64,000 bases of DNA from an uncultured Draconibacterium sp. (GCF_963676815.1 NZ_OY781365.1:1522501-1586500), one strand, 5' to 3'. Shown: positions 45,023 through 53,366, counted from the stretch's first letter. Made by a program: numbers and translations. The notes: generated by a model from the letters alone, not told the origin.

Positions 45023-46072
45023 TTAAAAAATTAAACCCAATCCGTAGAGTTTTAGTATCTCGTTAAGCACATATAATGCATAAGCGGCAATTAGCACAAC
45101 TCCTGTGAACTTTCCTGCTTTCCATTTTTTAACCAATAAAAGAAAAATCAATAAGAGGACTGATCCCGACAAAATCAGGGTTGAACTAAATATATCTCCT
45201 CCCGATTCGATTACGCCTCCGGAAAATACCATTACCAACAAAAATGGTAATCCAAGCCCCACCAAAATATCGAAAATGTTTGATCCGATAGCGTTACTGA
45301 CAGCCATGTCGCCCCTGCCCTGACGAGCCACAATAACCGATGAAAACAAATCAGGAATAGATGTTCCAACGGCAAGAACTGTTAATGCGATAATGGCTTC
45401 GGGAATATTAAGTATATGTGCCGAAGCTACTGCCACTTCAACCAAGACATAACTTAAGGCAGCGATTAAAACAATCGACACAATAAAGACACGGTAATAA
45501 TTTTTTTCGTTCGGGAAAATAAAACGCAAGAGCTGATCCACGGGTCGGCTAATCTTATTATGCTCGCCGTGTGTCTCTTCCAGTTCGGTAGCTTCCATAT
45601 CGTTATATGGCAGCCACTTTCGCCAATAAATTACGGCTACAACATATACAACATATACGGCAAGCAAGATAATCGTTTCATTTAAAGTTAAACGACCATC
45701 CCAAATAAACAGCAGTAAGAGTGCTACAGAAAGTGAATAAAAAAACAAATCGCGAACCATGGGCTGCCAGGTGAGTTTTGTCTTTTTTACATAGGCTGCG
45801 GCGCCAACAATAACCAGCAGATTAAAGATAGCACTACCCACAATACTCCCGATTCCGATTGCCTGATGCTCGCCGGGTTTTATTACGGCAAACAGTGCTA
45901 CGAACAACTCAGGGGCACTCGAACCAACAGCCATAAGCGTTGCTCCGGCAGCATCGTTCGATAAACGCAGGTCTTTCGAAATTTTATCAAGAGATGAAAT
46001 AAAAAACAAATCGACAACGCGGGCAAGCAAAATAAAGCAAGCCAACAAAGCCAATATGAAAAGTATAATCAT
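45023..46072 (-). CDS. Calcium/sodium antiporter (CaCA, YrbG-like)
   Basis: A 349-residue membrane protein of the Na+/Ca2+ exchanger superfamily. It has the two inverted alpha repeats, GSSAPELFVALFA near the start and GTSIPDLFSSVIVA in the second half, with GSIVGSAIFNLLV and GSNIFDILVGLGLPF. Ten or so helices are expected. It should exchange Ca2+ or another cation for Na+. A hydrophilic loop at about 170-190 (ELEETHGEHNKISR) separates the halves. The ATG at 46072 is used instead of a TTG at 46078. It lies 9 bases upstream of lolD. Confidence 0.92.
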   Translation of the reverse strand: MIILFILALLACFILLARVVDLFFISSLDKISKDLRLSNDAAGATLMAVGSSAPELFVALFAVIKPGEHQAIGIGSIVGSAIFNLLVIVGAAAYVKKTKLTWQPMVRDLFFYSLSVALLLLFIWDGRLTLNETIILLAVYVVYVVAVIYWRKWLPYNDMEATELEETHGEHNKISRPVDQLLRFIFPNEKNYYRVFIVSIVLIAALSYVLVEVAVASAHILNIPEAIIALTVLAVGTSIPDLFSSVIVARQGRGDMAVSNAIGSNIFDILVGLGLPFLLVMVFSGGVIESGGDIFSSTLILSGSVLLLIFLLLVKKWKAGKFTGVVLIAAYALYVLNEILKLYGLGLIF

Positions 46073-46091
46073 TAACAATGATTTTTTATGT

Positions 46092-46358
46092 TTAATCCTT
46101 CAACTTGTCAGTAATACCTTTTTGAATATCAGTAGTTTCCTTTTTCACTGTTGAAGAAACCTCGTTAATATCTTTTTGAATATCAGAAGTATGGTTATCG
46201 AGTTCGCGTTTTATTTCGTTTGTGGCTTTTTTAAACTCACGCATTCCTTTCCCCAGTGTTTTGGCAATATCGGGTATAGCCTTCGATCCGAAGAACAACA
46301 ATGCCAACAGCATCACCAAAACTATCTCGCCACCGCTTATAAATAATAAATACTGCAT
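46092..46358 (-). CDS. tatA: TatA/B-type twin-arginine translocase subunit
   Basis: An 88-residue protein: one membrane helix (GGEIVLVMLLALLFF) followed by the FG motif, FGSKAIPDIAKTLGKG, an amphipathic helix REFKKATNEIKREL, and a polar tail. It forms the pore of the Tat system with TatC at 33380. The antiporter gene starts 19 bases downstream, and a -7 box lies at 46380. It heads the operon running to trmN6. Confidence 0.9.
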   Translation of the reverse strand: MQYLLFISGGEIVLVMLLALLFFGSKAIPDIAKTLGKGMREFKKATNEIKRELDNHTSDIQKDINEVSSTVKKETTDIQKGITDKLKD

Positions 46359-46379
46359 CGTTAAAATTGATTTAGATCA

Positions 46380-46387
46380 CAAATATA
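46380..46387 (-). promoter_or_regulatory. Probable -7 box of the tatA operon
   Basis: TATATTTG on the minus strand fits TAnnTTTG, 21 bases upstream of the tatA ATG; no clear -33 box is present. Confidence 0.5.
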
Positions 46388-46397
46388 TAAAAAGTTG

Positions 46398-46425
46398 GAT
46401 GTCAGAAGACCGAAGACGGAAGATA
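46398..46425 (+). repeat. 7-bp tandem repeats, left edge of gene-free locus
   Basis: Four 7-mers in series: GATGTCA, GAAGACC, GAAGACG, GAAGATA. A matching array in the opposite orientation lies at 47569-47593, so the 1.25 kb gene-free locus is bracketed by short repeats of one type. Confidence 0.7.
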
Positions 46426-46468
46426 GTTTTGCACGTACTTACGGATAAATATTCGACAAAATACAGTC

Positions 46469-46678
46469 CCTGTTTCATCCTTTAACCATCCGCAGCCTGT
46501 CAGAAGCTTTCCGCAGGTTAAAAATGTATGTCCGCAGCCGCTGTTTTGCTATCCGCTGACACAAATTAGTCGTCCGCAGACACTATTTTGCTCTCCGCCG
46601 ACACTATTTAAGCATCCGCTGACGAGAAATACACGTCCTCGTTTACATTTTTCTTGTCCTCCGATCGGCGGACGAGCA
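46469..46678. repeat. Degenerate 21-bp tandem repeat array (10 units)
   Basis: Ten consecutive 21-base units start at 46469, 46490, 46511, 46532, 46553, 46574, 46595, 46616, 46637 and 46658. Nearly all begin CCGC(A/T/C)G or CCTC/CCTG, and most end in T or AT/GT. The best-matched pair are CCGCAGACACTATTTTGCTCT-type units at 46574 and 46595. The first half is GC-rich, the second AT-rich, giving a fixed 21-bp phase. The frame through the units stays open, but no start codon precedes it after the stop at 46424. It is not a CRISPR: units are contiguous without spacers. Confidence 0.85.
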
Positions 46679-47022
46679 ATTTGTAGCAGCGGAAGTCTTG
46701 TTTGCTTGCGAATATTTACTTTTTGTCAGAATCATAGCGTATTCTCTCACCAAAAAAGGTGAAGCAATTCGAGTAGAGGATTTTATGGATCACCCGTAAA
46801 AGCAGGTGGACTTACGTTTTAATGAACTGCAAAGGTGCGGCGCAGAAAGGTTTGTATTTCAATACATTTTACAACTGCGCTTTTTTTAACACTTAGCATT
46901 AACCCCGGGCGACACTCTCCTGAATCACATTGAAAAGTAGGTGGAGAAGTAAAAAATACCTCACTCAGAAGTTTCAATATTGAATAAAAGCGACCAAGTA
47001 TAAGCAAGATTCTTTTGGCTTA
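46679..47022. other. Gene-free stretch between the 21-bp array and the palindrome
   Basis: No convincing gene. A short frame at 46819-47007 (minus) and one at 46961-47176 (minus) overlap in different frames and lack support. A small hairpin TCACC-AAAAAA-GGTGA lies near 46747-46762. The 10-mer GATCACCCGT at 46788-46797 recurs in the same orientation at 47309-47318, inside the palindrome. Confidence 0.5.
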
Positions 47023-47032
47023 TCAGCCGGAT

Positions 47033-47062
47033 TCTACTCTTTGATTTAGCCCAAAGAGTAGA
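47033..47062. repeat. Perfect hairpin in the left arm
   Basis: An 11-bp perfect stem, TCTACTCTTTG with CAAAGAGTAGA, and an 8-base loop. It shares the core CTTTG-N8-CAAAG with the right-arm hairpin. Confidence 0.85.
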
Positions 47063-47377
47063 CAGAAAACCCAAGGCTGCGCCCACTTCCCTCGGAAAAG
47101 CTACGCGATGCCGACTAAAATTACCGAACTCGTCGTACCTCCTCAAACAGCAGTAATTTTTTAACGTCGTCACCACTTGTTTTCCGGCTCACCGGCCGAG
47201 GCCATGCTTCGATGTAGCAACGTTGCATAAGTGGAGGGCCTCTTTTGGTCGTTGCCCGGAGTTGAAATGAAACCTTAGTGAGAGCGGGAAGCTCCGAGGA
47301 CTCGAGGAGATCACCCGTCCGAACTTAGGTTTTATGAAAACGCAGGGAAAGGATCAAAAGCAGCCTTGAATTTTCTG

Positions 47378-47407
47378 TTTCGTCTTTGCTTCAAGGCAAA
47401 GATGAAA
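47378..47407. repeat. Hairpin in the right arm
   Basis: A 12-bp stem, TTTCGTCTTTGC with GCAAAGATGAAA (one G-U pair), loop TTCAAG, placed as the left-arm hairpin is relative to GCAGCCTTG. Confidence 0.85.
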
Positions 47408-47525
47408 GCCGCCGGCAGGCAGAAAGTTACAGTTCTTCTCTTGCTTCTCTAAAATTTTTATTCCACCGGATTTTGCAGGTGATGCGATTTTATACCAAAT
47501 TGGTATTAATACTTCAGGAAAACAA

Positions 47526-47561
47526 AAAGGATGTCACCCCAATTAAGCGATGACATCCTTT
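47526..47561 (-). terminator. Intrinsic terminator after secDF
   Basis: Stem AAAGGATGTCA/TGACATCCTTT around a 14-base loop. In the minus direction it is followed by TTGTTTT, 47 bases beyond the secDF stop. Confidence 0.75.
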
Positions 47562-47568
47562 GTATAAA

Positions 47569-47593
47569 TTCGGTCTTCCGTCTTTCAACTTCC
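47569..47593 (-). repeat. 7-bp tandem repeats, right edge of gene-free locus
   Basis: Minus-strand 7-mers GAAGTTG, AAAGACG, GAAGACC and a partial GAA, the same unit family as at 46398-46425 but inverted. Confidence 0.65.
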
Positions 47594-47608
47594 GACTTAT
47601 TTTTCAAT

Positions 47609-50605
47609 CTATTTTTTACGTTTTGCAACTACTTTGGCAACACGGCTACGCGTGTCGTGTGCAATTGGTGTTGCAATAAAAAGCGATGAGTAGGTACCCA
47701 CAACTACACCCACCAATAAAGCGAACGTAAAGCCGCGGATGGTAGCTCCACCGAACAGGAAGATAGCTAACAATACCACGAAAGTTGACAGTGATGTACT
47801 GAAAGTACGACGAAGCGTGCTATTCAGTGCAGCATCAACGTTTTCAACACGGTCGCGTTTTGGGTGTAAGCCCAGGTACTCCCTGATACGGTCGAATACA
47901 ACCACGGTATCGTTAATAGAGTAACCCAGCACCGTTAGAATGGCGGCGATAAACGCCTGATCGATCTCAAGAGTAAATGGTAATACTCCTGAAAATAATG
48001 AGAAGATACCCAGCACGATTAACGAGTCGTGTGCCAATGCGGCAACAGCACCCAATCCATATTGCCAGTCGCGGAAACGAACAAGAATATAAAGGAAAAT
48101 AATAATCAGCGAGAAGCCAATTGCAATAGCTGCATCCTTACGAATATCATCCGAAATAGTAGGACCAACTTTTTGCGAACTCTGCTGGTATTCCTGAGTA
48201 AATTCTTCAAGCGTTACCGATTTGTCGATCAGGTCAGCATCCTGCAAACCTTTCATCAACAAAGCTTCAACTTCGTTATCGATATTTTCGCTGTGGTCTT
48301 CAATTTTATAGTCAGTAGTAATTTTAATGTCGTTACCCGAAGTTTTTACTTCTGGAGCTGCATCAAAAACATCGGCCAGTGCTGCACGCACTTCACCAAC
48401 CTCAACATCTTTCTGGAACTCTACAATGTACGAACGACCACCTTTAAAGTCGATACCGTAATTCAAACCGCGTACCAAGAAAGATCCGATAGAAATCAGG
48501 ATGAACACACCTGAAATCACGTAGAACATTTTTCTTTTCTCGAGGAATTTAATTTTCATATTACGCAACCAACCTTCTGTTGCTGTAGAAGCAAACAATA
48601 TACGGCCACCTTTTTTCAACTGCCATTCGAAAATCAAACGGGTTAAGAAAATTGCAGAGAACAGTGAGGTTAGAATACCAATGATCAGCGTAGTAGCAAA
48701 ACCTTTGATAGGACCTGAACCAAACAGGTAAAGAACGATACCGGTTAATAATGTAGTTACCTGACCATCGATAATTGCCGAGTATGCATTTTTATAACCA
48801 TCGGTAATCGCCAGTTTTACTCCTTTTCCGGCGCGCATTTCTTCCTGAATACGTTCGTAAATCAGCACGTTCGCATCAACCGACATACCAATTGTAAGAA
48901 CGATACCTGCAATACCAGGCAGTGTAAGTACTGCACCTAACGAAGCCAGGATACCAAAAATGAAGAACATGTTGGCAACCAGTGCAATGTTTGCTGCCAA
49001 ACCTGCATTTTTACTGTAGAAGAACAACATGTAAATCAATACAAGTGCAAAAGCGATTACAAACGAGATTAAACCGCTGTTAATAGCTTTCTGCCCCAGT
49101 GAAGGACCTACAATATCTTCCTGAATAATACGTGCAGGAGCCGGCATTTTACCCGATTTCAGCACGTTTGCAAGGTCTTGCGCCTCTTCAATGCTCTCCA
49201 ATCCTGTAATACTTGAACGTCCTCCAGGAATCTCGCCATTTACATTTGGAAATGAACGAACATAACCATCAAGAACAATTGCAATTGATTTACCAACATT
49301 TTCTTTGGTCATTCGTTGCCAAATCTTTGCACCTTCAGCATTCATTTGCATCGCTACTTCAGGATTTGTACCGAACTGGTCGTAATCCTGACGAGCATCA
49401 GTAATTACACCACCATCAAGAGGTGCTTTTCCGTCGCGGGTAGTAACTTTTAGTGCAATTAAACGATAAAAATTACCAGCTTCATCAACTGATTTCGCAG
49501 TCCATGCAAATTTCATATCGCGAGGAAATACGCTTCTGATTTGTGGATTATGAAGGTATGTATTAATCTGCGATGTATCTTTTGCGTTGGCCATACCCAC
49601 AACCGGGCCAGGATAAAGCTGACCAGTTTGATCAGTACTTGGATTCAAAAGCGCAAACAGAGGATATTGCTCTCTGAAAGCAGCTAAATTATCAGGTGTT
49701 GCTGTTGTATCACCTGCGGCGCCGGCTTCCAACTCTGAAAGTAATGAGTTTTCAGTAGTATCAGCCACTGCTTCTGCTTCAGTTACTTCATCTGCAGTTA
49801 CATCAGCACTTTTCTCTGATTCAAGCACTTGCATTTCTTTAATTCGCTCGTTTGCCTGAAGCATGTATTGATAAACTTCCTGGTTTTCGTAGGTTTCCCA
49901 GAACTCAAGATTTGCTGTTCCCTGCAACAGGCTACGCACACGGTTCTGATCTTTAACACCCGGCAATTCAACCAAAATTCTACCGCTTGTTTGCAGGTTC
50001 TGAATATTTGGCTGTGCAACACCAAAACGGTCGATACGAGTACGGATGATATTAAAAGCATTGGCAATTGCAGCCTTTGTTTGCTCATCAATAATTCTCA
50101 ATACCTCGGCATTGGTTGTGTTAAAGTTAACCTGATCGCGAAGTTCCAAAGTGTTGAAAATAGAAGCTAATCGCGCATTCGGATCAATCTCTTCGAAAGC
50201 CTCGCCAAAAAGCGTTACGTAATCTTTTGTACTGTTTTCCTGGTTTTTAGTTGCCAATGCCAATGCAGCGTTAAATGTTTCATCGTCGCTATTGTTCGAC
50301 ATTGCACGGATGATATCCTGCACTTCAACCTGAAGTGTTACGTTCATACCACCTTTAAGGTCAAGACCCAGGTTAATTTCCAGTTCCTGAACATCTTTGT
50401 AAGTAAATTTTTTCAATCCGAGGAAGTTGTAAACCACTTCGCTCTTCATTGAATCAAGGTATTGATATTCTTTCATCTCATCACCTTGAGCATATTCTAT
50501 GGCATTATCTTTTACCCGGTTCGACACCACGGTAAACGATAGTTGGTAAAAACATACCGCTGCCAACAGAATTGCAAATGTTAAAATTGCACCTTTGTTT
50601 TGCAT
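47609..50605 (-). CDS. secDF: Fused protein translocase subunit SecDF
   Basis: A 998-residue fusion of SecD and SecF, which use the proton gradient to finish protein export from the Sec channel. The SecD part has NLGLDLKGGMNVTLQVE, a long periplasmic P1 region with an acidic, alanine/threonine-rich insert (about 265-310), and PGIAGIVLTIGMSVDANVLIYERIQEE. The SecF part starts near 670, with LNYGIDFKGGRSYIVEF and GYSINDTVVVFDRIRE. Twelve membrane helices are expected. Fusion is normal for Bacteroidota. A small exported-type gene upstream has a consensus promoter that may also serve secDF. Confidence 0.96.
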   Translation of the reverse strand: MQNKGAILTFAILLAAVCFYQLSFTVVSNRVKDNAIEYAQGDEMKEYQYLDSMKSEVVYNFLGLKKFTYKDVQELEINLGLDLKGGMNVTLQVEVQDIIRAMSNNSDDETFNAALALATKNQENSTKDYVTLFGEAFEEIDPNARLASIFNTLELRDQVNFNTTNAEVLRIIDEQTKAAIANAFNIIRTRIDRFGVAQPNIQNLQTSGRILVELPGVKDQNRVRSLLQGTANLEFWETYENQEVYQYMLQANERIKEMQVLESEKSADVTADEVTEAEAVADTTENSLLSELEAGAAGDTTATPDNLAAFREQYPLFALLNPSTDQTGQLYPGPVVGMANAKDTSQINTYLHNPQIRSVFPRDMKFAWTAKSVDEAGNFYRLIALKVTTRDGKAPLDGGVITDARQDYDQFGTNPEVAMQMNAEGAKIWQRMTKENVGKSIAIVLDGYVRSFPNVNGEIPGGRSSITGLESIEEAQDLANVLKSGKMPAPARIIQEDIVGPSLGQKAINSGLISFVIAFALVLIYMLFFYSKNAGLAANIALVANMFFIFGILASLGAVLTLPGIAGIVLTIGMSVDANVLIYERIQEEMRAGKGVKLAITDGYKNAYSAIIDGQVTTLLTGIVLYLFGSGPIKGFATTLIIGILTSLFSAIFLTRLIFEWQLKKGGRILFASTATEGWLRNMKIKFLEKRKMFYVISGVFILISIGSFLVRGLNYGIDFKGGRSYIVEFQKDVEVGEVRAALADVFDAAPEVKTSGNDIKITTDYKIEDHSENIDNEVEALLMKGLQDADLIDKSVTLEEFTQEYQQSSQKVGPTISDDIRKDAAIAIGFSLIIIFLYILVRFRDWQYGLGAVAALAHDSLIVLGIFSLFSGVLPFTLEIDQAFIAAILTVLGYSINDTVVVFDRIREYLGLHPKRDRVENVDAALNSTLRRTFSTSLSTFVVLLAIFLFGGATIRGFTFALLVGVVVGTYSSLFIATPIAHDTRSRVAKVVAKRKK

Positions 50606-50710
50606 TTTTAAATGAATTTAAATGTTTATTGATATTTTTTAATTGATTGAATTCGAGCTAATTCAGACACTCTTTGCCTGATATTCTTTTATACGAAAAA
50701 AGAATTACGA

Positions 50711-51112
50711 TCAACCTAGCGGGTCTTCATCGGGGGTAAAGACGTGATTTTGGAATACCAGGTAATGATAAGCTGAAATGAGCGGGGTGGTTTGCATAAC
50801 TACCTCCGCTTTTAAAACCTGGTAATTTCGGATTGAATGATAATTTTGTAAAAACTTGTCGTGCAGCTGAAGTTTTGAATTACGGGCAGTTACTCTGTCC
50901 TCCAAAGTCTTAATTGTGTTCGGAGCTGTTTGCGTAATCAGGTAAACTGCGCCCTGTTCGTTGCTTTGCTCCTGCGATTCAGCCTGAATCTTTTCAACTT
51001 CTTCAGGATTATTTCCAAAGTAATTATCAAGAATTAAAGCAGCCGAAATCACCGCCAAAAACATGGCCAGTCGAACCGCTAATTTTCTTGTTATTTTAAT
51101 TTTAGAAATCAT
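50711..51112 (-). CDS. Hypothetical single-span membrane or periplasmic protein
   Basis: A 133-residue protein not recognised as a known family. It has a basic start (KIKITRKLAVR) and one hydrophobic segment (LAMFLAVISAALIL, about 14-28), either a membrane anchor or an uncleaved signal, then a glutamine/glutamate-rich linker (EEVEKIQAESQEQSNEQ), and a globular part with TLEDRVTARNSKLQLHD and PLISAYHYLVFQNHVF. The outer part is probably periplasmic. secDF starts 105 bases downstream on the same strand, so a link to membrane-protein export or simple cotranscription is possible but unproven. Confidence 0.65.
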   Translation of the reverse strand: MISKIKITRKLAVRLAMFLAVISAALILDNYFGNNPEEVEKIQAESQEQSNEQGAVYLITQTAPNTIKTLEDRVTARNSKLQLHDKFLQNYHSIRNYQVLKAEVVMQTTPLISAYHYLVFQNHVFTPDEDPLG

Positions 51113-51201
51113 TCCTTAAACTTCTCGTCTGCAACTACTTAAAATATTTTTTGTATAAAAAACTTTTAACAATTGATTTTACACCTTATTTTTAAGCGGA
51201 G

Positions 51202-51232
51202 CAAATATACCGAAATACTCGAGCTTTCCAAA
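51202..51232 (-). promoter_or_regulatory. Consensus promoter upstream of 51112 gene and secDF
   Basis: On the minus strand TTTG, exactly 19 bases, then TATATTTG: a full match to the Bacteroidota consensus, about 90 bases before the first ATG. Confidence 0.75.
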
Positions 51233-51278
51233 GATGATGAGGGTAATTTTGAAGTATTCCATTTAACACCAACAATTT

Positions 51279-51704
51279 ATGACCAATGTATTTGTATATG
51301 GTTCGCTGTTATTTTCTGAGATTGCTGACGGTTTATGCGGGCAGACCTTAACAAGCGAAGATGCAACTTTAAGAGGATTTTCACGCTTTGCATTGAAAGA
51401 AGCCGACTACCCGGCAATAGTTCCATATAAAAATGCAGAGGTAACTGGAAAGATATTGCTTAATCTAGAAGATGAAGCCATTAAACTCCTTACTTTTTAC
51501 GAAGGCGATGAATATGAAATTGTTCCTGTAAAAGTTAAAACCAACTCGGGAATTAAAAATGCAATTGCTTTTGTTTGGATTGCCGGCAATGAATTTCTGG
51601 AAGATGTTGACTGGGATACAGAACAGTTTAAATCAGAATCGCTGGAATTTTATCGTGATGAAATTATTCCGGCTACACGAAAAGAATTCTACAGAACAGA
51701 GTAG
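51279..51704 (+). CDS. Gamma-glutamylcyclotransferase-like (AIG2/GGCT fold) protein
   Basis: A 141-residue protein with the GGCT fold: VFVYGSLLF at residues 4-12 is the substrate loop, and the catalytic glutamate is in TFYEGDEYEIVPVKV. Members cyclise gamma-glutamyl or related amide groups, though many bacterial AIG2 proteins have no known substrate. It stands alone and divergent from the 51112 gene. TAATTTTG at 51244 could be its -7 box. Confidence 0.88.
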   Translation: MTNVFVYGSLLFSEIADGLCGQTLTSEDATLRGFSRFALKEADYPAIVPYKNAEVTGKILLNLEDEAIKLLTFYEGDEYEIVPVKVKTNSGIKNAIAFVWIAGNEFLEDVDWDTEQFKSESLEFYRDEIIPATRKEFYRTE

Positions 51705-51806
51705 TTTATCAGAATGTGTTTCATAATAGGTGCGGCATTCTTTCATTTGTCTCAAAACTCTGTATTTTTACTCGCCTACAACTACAACCAACTAAATTAA
51801 AATGGC

Positions 51807-53321
51807 ATGATCAAAACTGCAGTCTTTCGTTTATCTACCGTACTTTGTATTTTATTCATCAGTTACAACTTTTCAATGGCGCAAAACAAAACTGGTATTT
51901 TCGATAACCACAGCGATATCGGTGCCTGCAAACATCAGGGATTTGCATCTTTTAATCCAACCGACCAAACCTACACTATTGGAGGATCAGGATTTAACAT
52001 GTGGTTTGGCGACGACCAGTTTCACTACTTGTGGACAACGCTACAGGGCGATTTCATTTTGCGCGCCGAAGTTAAATTTTTAGGCGCTGGTGTTGATCCG
52101 CACCGTAAAGTAGGCTGGATGATTCGGAACAACCTCGACAGCAACTCTCCACACGCCAATGCAACCGTTCATGGCGATGGACTTACATCGTTGCAATACA
52201 GAAAAACCGTGGGTGCCGATACCGAGGAAGTAATATCGGAAGACAAGGCACCGGACGTAATCCAACTGGAAAGAAAAGGTTCGACTTTTATAATGTCGAC
52301 TGCCAAATTTGGAGAACCTTTGAAAGTCGTTCAACTTGAAAACCTGTCGCTAGATAACGAAGTTTATGCGGGCATTTATGTTTGCGCACACAATACCGAT
52401 GTTATGGAAACTGCAATTTACCGGAATGTACGCATTATTCTACCGGAAAAAGAAGACTATGTTCCTTACCGGGATTACATCGGGAGTAATCTTGAAATTT
52501 TGGATATTGAAAGTGGACTGCGCAAAGTTATCCATCATTCAGCACATTCCATTCAGGCGCCTAACTGGACTCCCGACAACGAAAAACTGATCTACAATTC
52601 AAAAGGTCATTTATTCACCTACAAGTTGACAAACGGCGAAATTAATCCGTTAAATACAGGTTTTGCCACCAATAATAACAACGACCACGTACTAAGTTTT
52701 GATGGCAGTTTACTGGGAATAAGCCACCACAGTGCAGATAATAATGGCAACTCAACAATTTACTACCTTCCGGCAAAAGGAGACTCCACGCCGGTTCCGG
52801 TTACAAAAACCGGAATTGGTGCATCATATTTTCATGGCTGGTCGCCCGATAAAAAAACAATGCTGTTTACCGGCGAGCGAAACGGACAATACGACATTTA
52901 CAGCGTTGATGTTGCAAGTGGAGAAGAAACACAACTCACTAATTTTAAAACGCTTGACGATGGCTCCGAATTCAGCCCCGACGGGAAATACATCTTTTTC
53001 AATTCGGCCAGAAGCGGCACCATGCAGCTTTGGCGGATGGACGCGGATGGCAAAAATCAAATTCAGCTGACTAATGACAAGTACAACGACTGGTTTCCAC
53101 ATGTTAGTCCTGATAAAAAATGGATCGTTTTTATTTCATTCCCTGAAGATGTTGATCCAGGCGATCATCCTTTTTATAAACACTGCCTGATACGCTTGAT
53201 TCCCTATGAAGGAGGCGAGCCACGCATTTTGGCTTATATTTACGGTGGACAGGGATCTATGAATGTTCCAAACTGGTCGCCCGACAGCAAAAAAATTGCT
53301 TTTATATCAAACAGTAATTAG
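51807..53321 (+). CDS. Exported DUF1349-like plus TolB-like beta-propeller protein
   Basis: A 504-residue secreted protein with signal peptide (1-25, ending NFSMAQ). Residues about 30-210 form a lectin-like beta-sandwich of the DUF1349 kind (FNPTDQTYTIGGSGFNMW, WMIRNNLDSNSPHANATVHG, VYAGIYVCAHN). Residues about 225-500 are WD40-like PD40 repeats as in TolB (APNWTPDNEKLIYNS, FHGWSPDKKTMLFTG, EFSPDGKYIFFNS, FPHVSPDKKWIVFI, VPNWSPDSKKIAFIS). The pairing suggests a surface or periplasmic carbohydrate- or protein-binding scaffold. Function not known. Confidence 0.82.
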   Translation: MIKTAVFRLSTVLCILFISYNFSMAQNKTGIFDNHSDIGACKHQGFASFNPTDQTYTIGGSGFNMWFGDDQFHYLWTTLQGDFILRAEVKFLGAGVDPHRKVGWMIRNNLDSNSPHANATVHGDGLTSLQYRKTVGADTEEVISEDKAPDVIQLERKGSTFIMSTAKFGEPLKVVQLENLSLDNEVYAGIYVCAHNTDVMETAIYRNVRIILPEKEDYVPYRDYIGSNLEILDIESGLRKVIHHSAHSIQAPNWTPDNEKLIYNSKGHLFTYKLTNGEINPLNTGFATNNNNDHVLSFDGSLLGISHHSADNNGNSTIYYLPAKGDSTPVPVTKTGIGASYFHGWSPDKKTMLFTGERNGQYDIYSVDVASGEETQLTNFKTLDDGSEFSPDGKYIFFNSARSGTMQLWRMDADGKNQIQLTNDKYNDWFPHVSPDKKWIVFISFPEDVDPGDHPFYKHCLIRLIPYEGGEPRILAYIYGGQGSMNVPNWSPDSKKIAFISNSN

Positions 53322-53366
53322 AATACAATCTTTCTGGTTTAAGTACTTTAAAAAATCAGCATAAAA

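Larger units (their letters stand above)
47023..47415. repeat. Large imperfect palindrome, two diverged inverted modules
   Basis: Read outward from a centre near 47221, both arms show the same landmarks in order: GGCCTC (minus from 47203; plus at 47237), GAGGAG (minus from 47144; plus at 47304), AGGGAA, then GCAGCCTTG-2-TTTTCTGT (minus from 47080; plus from 47360), then a perfect hairpin. Midpoints of the three pairs fall at 47220, 47224 and 47220. The middle is a perfect palindrome, GCAACGTTGC, at 47217-47226. Arms are clearly diverged, so this is an old structure under some constraint or a degraded repeat. It could fold as a long RNA or DNA cruciform. Function unknown. Confidence 0.75.

Noticed and set aside
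46469..46678. CRISPR array
   Set aside because: Units are 21 bases and contiguous, without spacers, and diverged from one another; no cas genes nearby.
46427..46750. A 7-residue repeat protein encoded by the 21-bp units
   Set aside because: The frame is open through the units but no start codon follows the stop at 46424, and no signal or domain is seen.
46819..47007. Minus-strand frame of 62 codons
   Set aside because: Overlaps the previous frame in another phase, with no recognisable domain; probably a chance frame.
46961..47176. Minus-strand frame of 71 codons within the left arm of the palindrome
   Set aside because: It overlaps another frame, and the matching part of the right arm does not keep the reading frame, so it is not supported as a gene.
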